A stretch of DNA of 64,000 nt. Origin: an uncultured Prevotella sp. Its GTDB lineage: Bacteria; Bacteroidota; Bacteroidia; Bacteroidales; Bacteroidaceae. Where the stretch lies: contig CALUMB010000001.1 of the NCBI GenBank assembly GCA_944321645.1, positions 32,836 to 96,835 on the forward strand, given 5' to 3'. A program made the position numbers and the translations under genes. Each line of letters begins with the position of its first letter. Position 1 is the first letter of the stretch. Below the pieces are notes generated by a model. It made no database searches. It saw only the letters and a list, made by a program, of their open reading frames with translations, and was not told the DNA's origin. Shown in pieces: positions 51,703 to 59,677 of this stretch.

Positions 51703-53442
51703 ATGACACAGAAGACAGAACTGACAACGGCGAGACTCATCATAAGGACTCCCGGCGAAAGCGACGTGAACGACATCTACCATCTGATGGCCGACGCGGA
51801 GACAGCGCTCAGCACAGGCTTCCGGCCAATGACCGACCCCAGTGAGGCCGAGGGGAAGATACGCCGAGGCATGGCGAGCGGGCTGATGTTCGCCATAGCC
51901 GAGAAGACCAACCCGCAACGTGTGGCCGGGGTGTTCGAGGTGGCACCGCACACGACAACGACAGCTGCAGGCGAAAGGCTAAACTACGAAATATGCTATT
52001 TCCTCAGCAGCGAGGCGCGCGGCAAGGGCTACATGACCGAAGTGGTAGGGCGGATGAAGGAATACCTCTTCGGCGAACGCGGTGCCGACTCGCTCACCAT
52101 ATCTGTGCTGCCGCGCAACGACGCCTCGCGCCGCGTGGCGCTGAAGAACGGATTCGTATACGAACGGATTGACAAGCGCTGCGGGCTGACCTTCCGCAAC
52201 GAGCTGGTGGACCTGGAGTCGTACACGCTGAGCAAGGAGGAACACCTCAATCCCGGCTCCGATGCCACGAAGGAACGCGTGGAAACGGTGGAGCGGCAGA
52301 AGTGGATCAGTGACGGGGGCATACTATACCCAATCCCCGGCAGCGCCACGCTGTTGCCCTGCCCCGACCGCGGCGTGTTCCGCATACACGAAGACGCGCG
52401 CACAAAGCGGCTCGGGTTAGAGAAGATTGACGACTCGTTCACCTTCAGCTTCAAGGTGTATGACCTCGACTGCGAGGACATCATGAAGAGAATCATCAAG
52501 GCTTGGACATCGCCGCAGTTCGCCGCAAGCGGCAAGAACCTCGGCGTGATATTCAACGGGCTGAAAGGCACGGGCAAGACCATAGCCGCTAAGCTGCTCT
52601 GCAACCGCACCGGGCTGCCAGCCATCGTCATATCGCGGCCCATGGACGGCCTGCTTGAGTTCGTGCAGTCGCTCTGCTTCGAGTGTGCAATACTCATCGA
52701 CGAGGCAGAAAAGACGTTCAGCGAAGAGCGCGACGTGCTGCTAAAGATGATCGACGGCGTTTACAACAGCAAGCGCAAGCTCTACATACTGACCACAAAC
52801 AGGTTGGCCGTAGACGAGAACCTGCTGGGTCGCCCTGGGCGCATACGCTACATCAAGGAGTTCGCCAACCTGCCCCCCAAGGCCGTCAGCGACGTGATAG
52901 ACGACAACCTCGGCGACCCCTCACTCAAAGACGGCATACTCAAGCTGGTGGACACGCTCGAGATATCCACCATCGACATCCTTAAGGCCATCATCGACGA
53001 GTGCAACATCATGGGCGAAGTGCCGGCCGACACCATGCTCAACATCCCCAAGGCGAAGTACAAGGTGCGCGTAATATCGTTCGACGACCTCGACGAAAAC
53101 CTGCAAGGCGAACTTCGCGACTACATCACGGCCCGGCTCGTGCCCGGCGAGACCGTCGAGGAATGGCTCATGGCGGCCATCGGCACCGACGAGAAGAAAA
53201 AGACAAGGCGCAACAAGGACGAGATAGAGGAGCGTTTCGGCTGCAGCGTAGACATACAGACGCAACCATCGGCCAGCACCTGCCTCTATCCTGGCCAGCA
53301 CCTACGCTATGGGACGATAGCCACCGAGCCAGACCGGTACGGCTTCTTCACGCTCGAAAGCGACTGGAACAACGACACCTGCCTGTGCTGCGCAGGCAAT
53401 TCCATGGGCAAGCCTTCGCTTTACCGCGGCAGCCTTATCTGA
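51703..53442 (+). CDS. GNAT acetyltransferase - AAA+ ATPase fusion protein
   Basis: A 579-residue single open frame joining two unrelated modules. Residues 7-175 are a RimJ/RimL-type GNAT: TARLIIRTPGESDVNDIYHL, the acetyl-CoA loop SEARGKGY at 103-110 and NDASRRVALKNGFVYER at 139-155. Residues 176-245 link. Residues 246-440 are an AAA+ ATPase: Walker A GLKGTGKT 286-293, Walker B ILIDEAEK 330-337, sensor-1 TTN 364-366, and GRPGRIRY 376-383 with candidate Arg finger. The AAA+ part resembles ClpX/FtsH-like single-domain ATPases and those in phages, with a helical lid. Residues 440-579 are unfamiliar and end in a Cys-rich tail (C560, C562, C563). No frameshift or internal promoter is evident at the junction. 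Function unknown. Confidence 0.8.
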   Translation: MTQKTELTTARLIIRTPGESDVNDIYHLMADAETALSTGFRPMTDPSEAEGKIRRGMASGLMFAIAEKTNPQRVAGVFEVAPHTTTTAAGERLNYEICYFLSSEARGKGYMTEVVGRMKEYLFGERGADSLTISVLPRNDASRRVALKNGFVYERIDKRCGLTFRNELVDLESYTLSKEEHLNPGSDATKERVETVERQKWISDGGILYPIPGSATLLPCPDRGVFRIHEDARTKRLGLEKIDDSFTFSFKVYDLDCEDIMKRIIKAWTSPQFAASGKNLGVIFNGLKGTGKTIAAKLLCNRTGLPAIVISRPMDGLLEFVQSLCFECAILIDEAEKTFSEERDVLLKMIDGVYNSKRKLYILTTNRLAVDENLLGRPGRIRYIKEFANLPPKAVSDVIDDNLGDPSLKDGILKLVDTLEISTIDILKAIIDECNIMGEVPADTMLNIPKAKYKVRVISFDDLDENLQGELRDYITARLVPGETVEEWLMAAIGTDEKKKTRRNKDEIEERFGCSVDIQTQPSASTCLYPGQHLRYGTIATEPDRYGFFTLESDWNNDTCLCCAGNSMGKPSLYRGSLI

Positions 53443-53727
53443 GACAGAGGTTGCTGCGTCAGGCTAAGCGGCTTGCCGCTTTGCAGTATGCGTAATCAAT
53501 ACGTATTCGTGAGACCTCTTCGGCTTTCCGAAAAGCCTCATTATGCAATCAAACATACCGCCTTCTGCGTTGCGAAAGACTGTATGTTTGATTGTAACTT
53601 ACCCTAAGTTTAGATTTCGACCGAAAAAGTTTTGCGCGGATGCCAATTGATATTTTGGCTTTCGTTAAGGCGCATGGCGGCACTCCTCATAAAGAATGAT
53701 GCCGCCATGGGCGCATAGAAAGCTTTA
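53443..53727. other. Gap rich in inverted repeats between GNAT-AAA+ and phoU
   Basis: Contains four hairpins: AAGCGG/CCGCTT (53466-53481), GGCTTT/AAAGCC (53522-53537), a 13-bp pair CAATCAAACATAC/GTATGTTTGATTG (53546-53594) and CATGGCGGCA/TGCCGCCATG (53673-53709), plus the palindrome AATACGTATT (53498-53507). The last probably ends the phoU transcript; one or two others may end the AAA+ gene. No coding sequence supported. Confidence 0.55.
53673..53709 (-). terminator. Hairpin after phoU
   Basis: Perfect 10-bp stem CATGGCGGCA (53673-53682)/TGCCGCCATG (53700-53709), 19 bases beyond the phoU stop; no U tract. Confidence 0.6.
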
Positions 53728-54438
53728 TCAGCACTGTGGCTCGCCGTTTTTGTCGTCCTCGCTTTCTGGTGCGCCCTTGCCGGAGTGCTTAAGCACCTCG
53801 GCGTCTATATAGAATACTATTTCCTCGGCAAGGTTTGTGATGTGGTCGCCGGCTCGCTCCATGCGCAAGAACACGCCACGAAGGTCGATACAGAAGGCGG
53901 TTTTGTCGGGGTGTTCGCAGGCGTAGTGGGCGAGGGCAGCTGTAGAGTCGCGGTTGATTTCGTCTATCAGGTTGTCTTTCTCGAAGAGGGTGTTGGCCAT
54001 GGCCAGGTCTTCCTTCTCAAGGGCGAGTCTGGCAGTGAGCAGCATATCGAGCACTCCGTCAGCCATTTCCCGCAGGCGGGTGGCTTCGAGTAGCTCTTGG
54101 TCGATGCGCTCTCCGTCGAGGCCGATGGCGAAGCGGGCTATGTTTTCGGCGAAGTCGCCTATGCGTTCGAGGTCGGAATTTATCTTGAGCATGGCCAGTG
54201 CGAAGCGCATATCGATGGCCACGGGGGTGTAGAGCACGAGGAAGTCCTCCACGTCGCAGTCGAGCTTAAGCTCCGAGGCGTTTACGCGCTTCTCGCGGAT
54301 GACCACGTCCCAGGCTTTCTCCCTGTCGGCCGTGGCCACGGCCTCGCAGGCGTTCTTGAGTTGCTCGTAAACGAGAGTCCACATATCGAGCACTTCCTTG
54401 CGTATCCTTAACAATTCTTCGTCTACAAATTTTACCAT
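53728..54438 (-). CDS. phoU: Phosphate signalling/transport accessory protein PhoU
   Basis: Negative modulator of phosphate uptake and of the PhoR/PhoB signal, acting at the inner face of the Pst transporter. The 236-residue protein forms two three-helix bundles; the metal-binding E/DxxxD-type repeats appear as INSDLERIGDFAENIARFA (first) and MERAGDHITNLAEEIVFY (second). The start MVKFVDEELLRIRKEV at 54438 matches PhoU; the frame remains open to 54612 through the intergenic stretch. Last gene of the pstCAB-phoU operon. Confidence 0.93.
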   Translation of the reverse strand: MVKFVDEELLRIRKEVLDMWTLVYEQLKNACEAVATADREKAWDVVIREKRVNASELKLDCDVEDFLVLYTPVAIDMRFALAMLKINSDLERIGDFAENIARFAIGLDGERIDQELLEATRLREMADGVLDMLLTARLALEKEDLAMANTLFEKDNLIDEINRDSTAALAHYACEHPDKTAFCIDLRGVFLRMERAGDHITNLAEEIVFYIDAEVLKHSGKGAPESEDDKNGEPQC

Positions 54439-54493
54439 GGTTGCTTCAGTTTTTCGTTGTTGTTGTCGTTGTTTCCTGTCGTAACGGCGGGCA

Positions 54494-55246
54494 TCAGCCG
54501 AACCGCCCGGTGATGTAGTTCTGTGTCTCCTCCTTGGCGGGATTGGTGAACATCTTAGTGGTGGGGCCGTACTCCACGAGCCGACCGAGGTAGAAGAAAG
54601 CCGTCTTGTCACTCACGCGGGTGGCTTGCTGCATATTGTGGGTGACGATGACAATGGTGTAGTCTTTCTTTATTTCGTGTATCAGCTCTTCCACCTTGGC
54701 TGTGGATATGGGGTCGAGGGCCGATGCAGGCTCGTCCATGAGCAGCACGGAAGGGCGCACGGCCATGGCCCTGGCTATGCACAGGCGCTGCTGCTGGCCT
54801 CCGGAGAGGGCGTAGGCCGACTTTTTGAGCTTGTCTTTCACCTCGTTCCACAGTGCCGCCCCGCGCAGCGACTCCTCCACGCGCTCGGCTATGAAAGCCT
54901 CGTCCCTTACGCCGTTCACGCGCAGGCCGTAAGCCACGTTCTCATATATACTCTTCGGGAATGGGTTGGGGCGTTGGAATACCATGCCCACGTTCTTGCG
55001 CAGCTCGTCCACGTTGACGGAGCGGTCGTAGATGTCCTGCCCGTCTATGGCTATCGTACCTTCGAGGCGGGTGTCGGGTATGAGGTCGTTCATACGGTTG
55101 AAGAGCCGCAGGAAGGTGGACTTTCCACATCCCGACGGGCCGATGAAGGCCACCACCTCGTGCTCGTCTATGCCCATGCTGATGTCTTTGAGCGCATGGA
55201 AGGCTCCGTAGTGGAAATCGACGTGTTGTGCATCAATCTTGCTCAT
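54494..55246 (-). CDS. pstB: Phosphate ABC transporter ATPase PstB
   Basis: Energises high-affinity phosphate import. The 250-residue protein has Walker [25 protein letters not shown]-loop [18 protein letters not shown], signature [15 protein letters not shown], Walker [14 protein letters not shown] and the H-loop VTHN. All spellings are PstB-specific (RMNDLI, NPFP). ATG at 55246; an upstream ATT-ATG would add two residues. 24 bases downstream of pstA. Confidence 0.96.
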   Translation of the reverse strand: MSKIDAQHVDFHYGAFHALKDISMGIDEHEVVAFIGPSGCGKSTFLRLFNRMNDLIPDTRLEGTIAIDGQDIYDRSVNVDELRKNVGMVFQRPNPFPKSIYENVAYGLRVNGVRDEAFIAERVEESLRGAALWNEVKDKLKKSAYALSGGQQQRLCIARAMAVRPSVLLMDEPASALDPISTAKVEELIHEIKKDYTIVIVTHNMQQATRVSDKTAFFYLGRLVEYGPTTKMFTNPAKEETQNYITGRFG

Positions 55247-55270
55247 AATCAATATTAATTATGTATGTGC

Positions 55271-56158
55271 TTAGTTTGTTTTCAGTTTCTTTTGGAAGTG
55301 GTTGCGCAGCGCATTTGCCAACAGGTTGATGAGGAGGACGATGGCCACGAGCACGAGGGCTGTGCCGTAGGCGATAGGCGTCTGCTTGTCCATGTCGGTG
55401 CCGCTCGTGGCCAGCACGTAGAGGTGGTATGGCAGTGCCATGCACTGGTCGAGCACGCTCTCCGGCAATTGCGGCAGGAAATAAGCCGCGCAGGTGAAGA
55501 GGATGGGGGCTGTCTCACCCGACACGCGGCCGAGCGCGAGTATCAGCCCGGTGGTGATGTTAGGCATTCCCATAGGCAGTATCACGTGCCAGATGGTTTG
55601 CAGCTTAGTCGCGCCGAGGGCGAGGCTGCCCTCGCGGAAACTGTCGGGTATGGCCTTCAGAGCCTCCTCGGTGGTACGGATGACGAGCGGCAGGGCCAGC
55701 AGGCCGAGTGTGAGCGAGCCTGCGAGTATGCTGTCGCCGAAGCCGAAGAAGTTGACGAAGAGCGACATACCGAACAGACCGAACACGATGGAAGGTATGC
55801 CCGCCAGGTTGTTGGTCATCATTCGGATGAACCTGACCACTTTTCCCTTCGGTGCATATTCGTTCATATATATTCCGCTCATTATGCCGAGTGGAAAGGC
55901 GAACAGAGCGCTGCCTGCCATAAGGTAGAACGTGCCGACGATGGCGGGCCAGATGCCGCCGCCTTTCATGCCGTCGGCGGGGGGGGTGGTGATGAAGTCC
56001 CAGTCGAGCACTCTCGCGCCTTTCACTACGATGAATGCCAATATCACGAACAATACGGCCACTATCACGCCGCTCAGCAGCCTAAACAGGCCGAAGGCCA
56101 CGTTCTGCGCCAGCATTTTGCGCCTGTGGTTGCTTGCTATCCGATCGATGCTTTCCAT
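55271..56158 (-). CDS. pstA: Phosphate ABC transporter permease PstA
   Basis: Inner-membrane permease. The 295-residue protein has six helices, GIMSGIYMNEYAPKGKVVRFIRMMTNNLAGIPSIVFGLFG with the PstA-type region, and the cytoplasmic EAA loop EEALKAIPDSFREGSLALGATKLQTI that contacts PstB. Standard length. Two to three bases after pstC. Confidence 0.95.
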   Translation of the reverse strand: MESIDRIASNHRRKMLAQNVAFGLFRLLSGVIVAVLFVILAFIVVKGARVLDWDFITTPPADGMKGGGIWPAIVGTFYLMAGSALFAFPLGIMSGIYMNEYAPKGKVVRFIRMMTNNLAGIPSIVFGLFGMSLFVNFFGFGDSILAGSLTLGLLALPLVIRTTEEALKAIPDSFREGSLALGATKLQTIWHVILPMGMPNITTGLILALGRVSGETAPILFTCAAYFLPQLPESVLDQCMALPYHLYVLATSGTDMDKQTPIAYGTALVLVAIVLLINLLANALRNHFQKKLKTN

Positions 56159-56161
56159 TGT

Positions 56162-57349
56162 TTATTTGTTTTTGGACGAAATGTATTCCACGCTTAGGTT
56201 GATTATCAGTGTGATGAAGAACAACACCACGCCGAGCAGGAAGAGCGACTGGTAGTGCGGCCCGCCAGCCGGTGCCTCGCCGAGTTCGGCGGCAATGGTC
56301 GCCGGGATAGTGCGCAGGGGGTCGGTGATGGAGAGCGGTATCACGGCTGCATTGCCCGTCACCATGAGCACGGCCATTGTCTCTCCGAAGGCGCGGCCTA
56401 TGCCGAGCACTATGGCCGACGTTATTCCGGAGACGGAATACGGCATCACCACCTTATATATAGTCTGCCACTTGGTCGCCCCGAGGGCCAGGCTTGCCTC
56501 GCGCTGTGAGCGCGGACAATTCTGCATGGCGTCTTGGCTCACGGTTATTATGGTGGGCAGAGCCATTACCGCAAGCACGATGGCTCCGGCCAACCCGCTC
56601 TCGCCGACTGGTAACCCAAAGACATCTTGGAGCAGCGGAACGACCACAATCAGTCCGAAGAAGCCATACACCACCGATGGGATGCCGTTGAGCAACTCTA
56701 TTATTGGCTTAAGCACGGCGCGGATGCGCGTGGATGCCACTTCTGACATATAGATTGCCACTGATAGCCCGAATGGGAGGGCGAAGAGGATTGCGAAGAC
56801 CGTCACCCAGACAGTGCCGAGCACAAGGGGTAAGAAACCGAACTGAGGCGCGGGCGTGGCCGTAGGGAACCACTCGCTGCCGCCGAACACCTCGCCAACG
56901 GAGATGCGGTGGTCTTTGAGCCGCTTGCCCGTAAAGCCTTCACCCTCGGCGAACTCGGCAGGAACGAAAGCCGCTATGCCGGGATTCTGCTCGACTATCT
57001 CGTTGATGCAGGCCGTGGCATTCTCGTAATTAGCCCCAAGCTCTTCTTCGCTGAAGTGCTTCTGCATATCCTCGAAGCGGAACACCATTATCTGGACGGG
57101 CTTGCCGCCCACTTGCTGCCAGTTGGTGACGTCCTCGTCGAACACTTCCTTTATTTGCCGCGAGTCCAACTCGTCAACGGGGTTGCTTTTATTCACCACG
57201 ATGACGTATCCGTCCTCTATCGTCTTTTGGGAGAAAAGCCCAAGCCCTTCAGAAAACAGGAATACCACGATGAGCAGTATAACCAAGCTGGTGAGGAAGC
57301 CGCTGCAAGTGATTATCCCGCTGATGATCTTCTCGAATGCTTTTTTCAT
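56162..57349 (-). CDS. pstC: Phosphate ABC transporter permease PstC with PstS-like periplasmic insertion
   Basis: Inner-membrane partner of PstA. The 395-residue protein has helix 1 at about residues 17-36 and five more helices from about 172 onward, with the EAA loop QDAMQNCPRSQREASLALGATKWQTI. Between them lies an extra periplasmic domain (about 46-150) whose start, GYVIVVNKSNPVDELDSRQI followed by KEVFDEDVTNWQQVGG, closely resembles part of PstS (DALAVVVNPSNPVSHLTRQQ, then LEDIFRGKITNWNQV, residues 107-141 of the PstS at 57541). E. coli PstC is about 319 residues without it. Start MKKAFEKI at 57349 is chosen because the -7 box is at 57383. Confidence 0.94.
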   Translation of the reverse strand: MKKAFEKIISGIITCSGFLTSLVILLIVVFLFSEGLGLFSQKTIEDGYVIVVNKSNPVDELDSRQIKEVFDEDVTNWQQVGGKPVQIMVFRFEDMQKHFSEEELGANYENATACINEIVEQNPGIAAFVPAEFAEGEGFTGKRLKDHRISVGEVFGGSEWFPTATPAPQFGFLPLVLGTVWVTVFAILFALPFGLSVAIYMSEVASTRIRAVLKPIIELLNGIPSVVYGFFGLIVVVPLLQDVFGLPVGESGLAGAIVLAVMALPTIITVSQDAMQNCPRSQREASLALGATKWQTIYKVVMPYSVSGITSAIVLGIGRAFGETMAVLMVTGNAAVIPLSITDPLRTIPATIAAELGEAPAGGPHYQSLFLLGVVLFFITLIINLSVEYISSKNK

Positions 57350-57382
57350 TTGTATAGTTTGTTTCTTCGTTACTTCCTGGCG

Positions 57383-57390
57383 CAAAAGTA
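57383..57390 (-). promoter_or_regulatory. -7 box (TACTTTTG) of pstCAB-phoU
   Basis: Minus-strand TACTTTTG, 33 bases upstream of the chosen pstC ATG; excludes the in-frame ATG at 57418 as start. Confidence 0.7.
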
Positions 57391-57421
57391 TGCTTACGAA
57401 ATGAACAACAGGTGACACACG

Positions 57422-57497
57422 TGTTACGATTGTGTTTCAAGGCGGCCTCCGCGTGGATTGTAGCCGAATCGTAACCTGCGCGTGCGCACATCGTAAC
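57422..57497. promoter_or_regulatory. Candidate phosphate-regulator sites between pstC and pstS
   Basis: ATCGTAAC occurs as a direct repeat at 57468-57475 and 57490-57497 (22 bases apart, i.e. two 11-bp steps) and inverted as GTTACGAT at 57423-57430; TGTTACG (57422) and TGTTTCA (57433) are 11 bases apart. The 11-bp periodicity recalls PHO boxes, but the sequence differs from the E. coli consensus. Inference. Confidence 0.4.
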
Positions 57498-57540
57498 ATA
57501 TTAGTTGTTATTTCGCGGCGTAAACAGATTAACATAGTAC

Positions 57541-58395
57541 ATGATGAAGATTACAAGCATGAGATTGCGCAGGTTTGTGGCCGCCGCTTGCATGGCCGCG
57601 ATTGCCGTTTCGGCGGTCGGGCAGAAGATAAAGGGCAGCGACACCGTGCTCCCGGTGTCGCAGGAAGCCGCCGAGACTTATATGCACCTGACACCCGGGG
57701 CGCGTGTCACCGTCACCGGCGGAGGCTCCGGAGTGGGCATTTCGGCGTTGCTCGATGGGACGACCGACATTGCGATGGCATCGCGCTCAATAAAGTTCAG
57801 CGAGAGGATGAAGCTTAAGAAGGTCGGCAAGCAGTTGCGCGAGGCTGTGGTGGCATACGACGCACTGGCTGTGGTGGTGAACCCCTCCAACCCTGTCTCG
57901 CACCTCACCAGGCAGCAGTTGGAGGACATCTTCAGGGGAAAGATAACAAACTGGAACCAAGTGCGCGACCATGTTACGGGCAAGCGTGGCGACGACCTGA
58001 AGATAATCGTATACTCACGTGAGACCTCTTCCGGCACGTATGAGTTCTTCAAGACCAGCGTGTTGCACGAGAAGAACTATATGGCGGGCGTGCTCTCGAT
58101 GCCGGCCACTGGCGCGGTGATACAGTCGGTGAGCCAGACTCGCGGCGCGATAGGCTACGTGGGCTTGGCATACGTCAACCGCAGGGTGAAAGCCGTCAAG
58201 GTGTCGTATGACAACAAGAACTTCGTCTATCCAAGCATGGCCACCGGGCGCAACCACACTTACCCCATCATACGTGAACTGTTTTATTATTACACGGCAG
58301 ACAAGGACAAGACCGTGAAGCCATTCCTCGACTACCTGCTGTCTGGCGAAGGCCAACGGATAGTGATGGAGAGCGGTTACGTGCCTGTACGCTGA
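57541..58395 (+). CDS. pstS: Periplasmic phosphate-binding protein PstS
   Basis: Captures phosphate for PstCAB. The 284-residue protein has a signal peptide (to about residue 28, AVSAVGQ), the N-terminal lobe KGSDTVLPVSQEAAETYMH with the GSDT phosphate-contact motif, GGGSGVGISALLDGTTDIAMASR, and the hinge/C-lobe NPSNPVSHLTRQQLEDIFRGKITNWNQV and YSRETSSGTYEFF. Short type, typical of Bacteroidetes. Divergent from pstCAB-phoU across a 190-base shared control region. A second ATG at 57544 is equivalent. Confidence 0.94.
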   Translation: MMKITSMRLRRFVAAACMAAIAVSAVGQKIKGSDTVLPVSQEAAETYMHLTPGARVTVTGGGSGVGISALLDGTTDIAMASRSIKFSERMKLKKVGKQLREAVVAYDALAVVVNPSNPVSHLTRQQLEDIFRGKITNWNQVRDHVTGKRGDDLKIIVYSRETSSGTYEFFKTSVLHEKNYMAGVLSMPATGAVIQSVSQTRGAIGYVGLAYVNRRVKAVKVSYDNKNFVYPSMATGRNHTYPIIRELFYYYTADKDKTVKPFLDYLLSGEGQRIVMESGYVPVR

Positions 58396-58427
58396 CGCAG
58401 GCCACGGGCGGCTTATGCGCGGACGGG

Positions 58428-59540
58428 TCACACGAGCATGAGGTCGCTGGCTATCATGTCGCTGACAAATATCCCTTTGTGGGTGAGCCGCAGGCTGTTG
58501 CCCGATAACTCAAGCAGGCCGCCTTCCGCATAGCGGGCGGCTTGCTTTTTACACATTTCCGCATAACCCTGTCCGAAGTCTGCCGCTATGGCTTCGAGGT
58601 CGATGCCTTCCACCGTGCGTAACGACAGCATTACGGTGTCGTTGTAGCGTGTGGCCGTGCCGAGCGTTTCGCGCTCCATTGGCACGGCCCCGCGCTCCAC
58701 ACAGTCCATATATTCGTCGATGTCCGCCACGTTCCATTGCCTGCTGTCTCCGTCGAACGAGTGCGCGGCCGCTCCCACGCCCATGTATGGCACCGAGCGC
58801 CAATATCCGCTATTGTGCCTCGACCTGCGGCCGGGCAGTGCGAAATTGCTTATTTCATAGTGTTCGTAGCCGGCTGCTGTCAGCTTGTCTACGAGCGCGA
58901 AATACATTGCGCGGCACGATTCCTCGCCGCACTCGCCCACCTGCCCTTCCTTCAGCATGGCATAGAGCGGCGTGCCTTCCTCAAACGAAAGGCAATATGC
59001 CGAAATGTGCTCCGGCCTTAGCTCCAATGCCCGGTTCACGTCGCCGAGCCATTGCTCCACGGTCTCGCCCGGGAAACCGTATATCAAGTCGATGCTGACG
59101 TTGCCTATGCCTTCGCGGCGGAGCAAGTCCACGGCGCGGTGCACCTCGGCAGCATCGTGCCTGCGGCGCAGCAGCCTCAGCCGATTGTCGCTGAACGTCT
59201 GCACGCCCATGCTCACCCTGCTTATGGGCAGCTCACCGATGGAGCGGGCGTATTCCGGCGTGATGTCGTCGGGGTTGCACTCCATCGTGATTTCCTCTGC
59301 GCGGCTGATGTCCATTGCGCCGAAGAGGGCGTGCAGTTGCCCTTCTGGCAGTTGGCTCGGCGTGCCGCCGCCTATATATATAGTGGTGGGCGGCTCGCTT
59401 ATGTAGCCCCGGCGCAAGTCCATCTCGCGGCACAGCGCACGGATGTATCGCATTGTGTCGTGCCGCCGCGTCGTGGAGTAGAACCCGCAATAAATGCACC
59501 TGCTCTTGCAGAAAGGAATGTGGATGTATAGACCAGCCAT
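58428..59540 (-). CDS. hemW: Radical SAM heme chaperone HemW
   Basis: Delivers heme to client proteins; often mis-annotated as oxygen-independent coproporphyrinogen oxidase. The 370-residue protein has the radical SAM CxxxCxxC at C11, C15 and C18 (FCKSRCIYCGFYS), with Phe-Tyr after the last Cys, IYIGGGTPSQL, ECNPDDIT, GVQTFSDNRLRLLRR and SIDLIYGFPG. HemN differs in having a CxxxCxxC-x-C with extra N-terminal residues; the short start MAGLYIHIPFC is HemW-like. Convergent with pstS and divergent from the EF-G2 gene. Confidence 0.92.
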   Translation of the reverse strand: MAGLYIHIPFCKSRCIYCGFYSTTRRHDTMRYIRALCREMDLRRGYISEPPTTIYIGGGTPSQLPEGQLHALFGAMDISRAEEITMECNPDDITPEYARSIGELPISRVSMGVQTFSDNRLRLLRRRHDAAEVHRAVDLLRREGIGNVSIDLIYGFPGETVEQWLGDVNRALELRPEHISAYCLSFEEGTPLYAMLKEGQVGECGEESCRAMYFALVDKLTAAGYEHYEISNFALPGRRSRHNSGYWRSVPYMGVGAAAHSFDGDSRQWNVADIDEYMDCVERGAVPMERETLGTATRYNDTVMLSLRTVEGIDLEAIAADFGQGYAEMCKKQAARYAEGGLLELSGNSLRLTHKGIFVSDMIASDLMLV

Positions 59541-59556
59541 TGTTTGAATTTAAATG

Positions 59557-59564
59557 CAAAAATA
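59557..59564 (-). promoter_or_regulatory. -7 box (TATTTTTG) of hemW
   Basis: Minus-strand TATTTTTG, 17 bases upstream of the hemW ATG. One base separates it from the opposing EF-G2 box. Confidence 0.6.
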
Positions 59565-59565
59565 C

Positions 59566-59573
59566 TAATTTTG
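59566..59573 (+). promoter_or_regulatory. Promoter of EF-G2 gene (TAATTTTG)
   Basis: -33 TTTG at 59543-59546, 19-base spacer, -7 TAATTTTG: near-ideal. The leader of about 100 bases runs to the ATG at 59678. In B. thetaiotaomicron the orthologous gene is activated by the Cur regulator; a Cur site was not identified here. Confidence 0.75.
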
Positions 59574-59677
59574 CTTAACCAACCAAAACTTTTCACCTGC
59601 ATAATTGTCACTATCGCAGAAAATCATTAACTTAGAGGCCGAATAAATCTTAAGTACCAACTTAAATCTATGACGAT

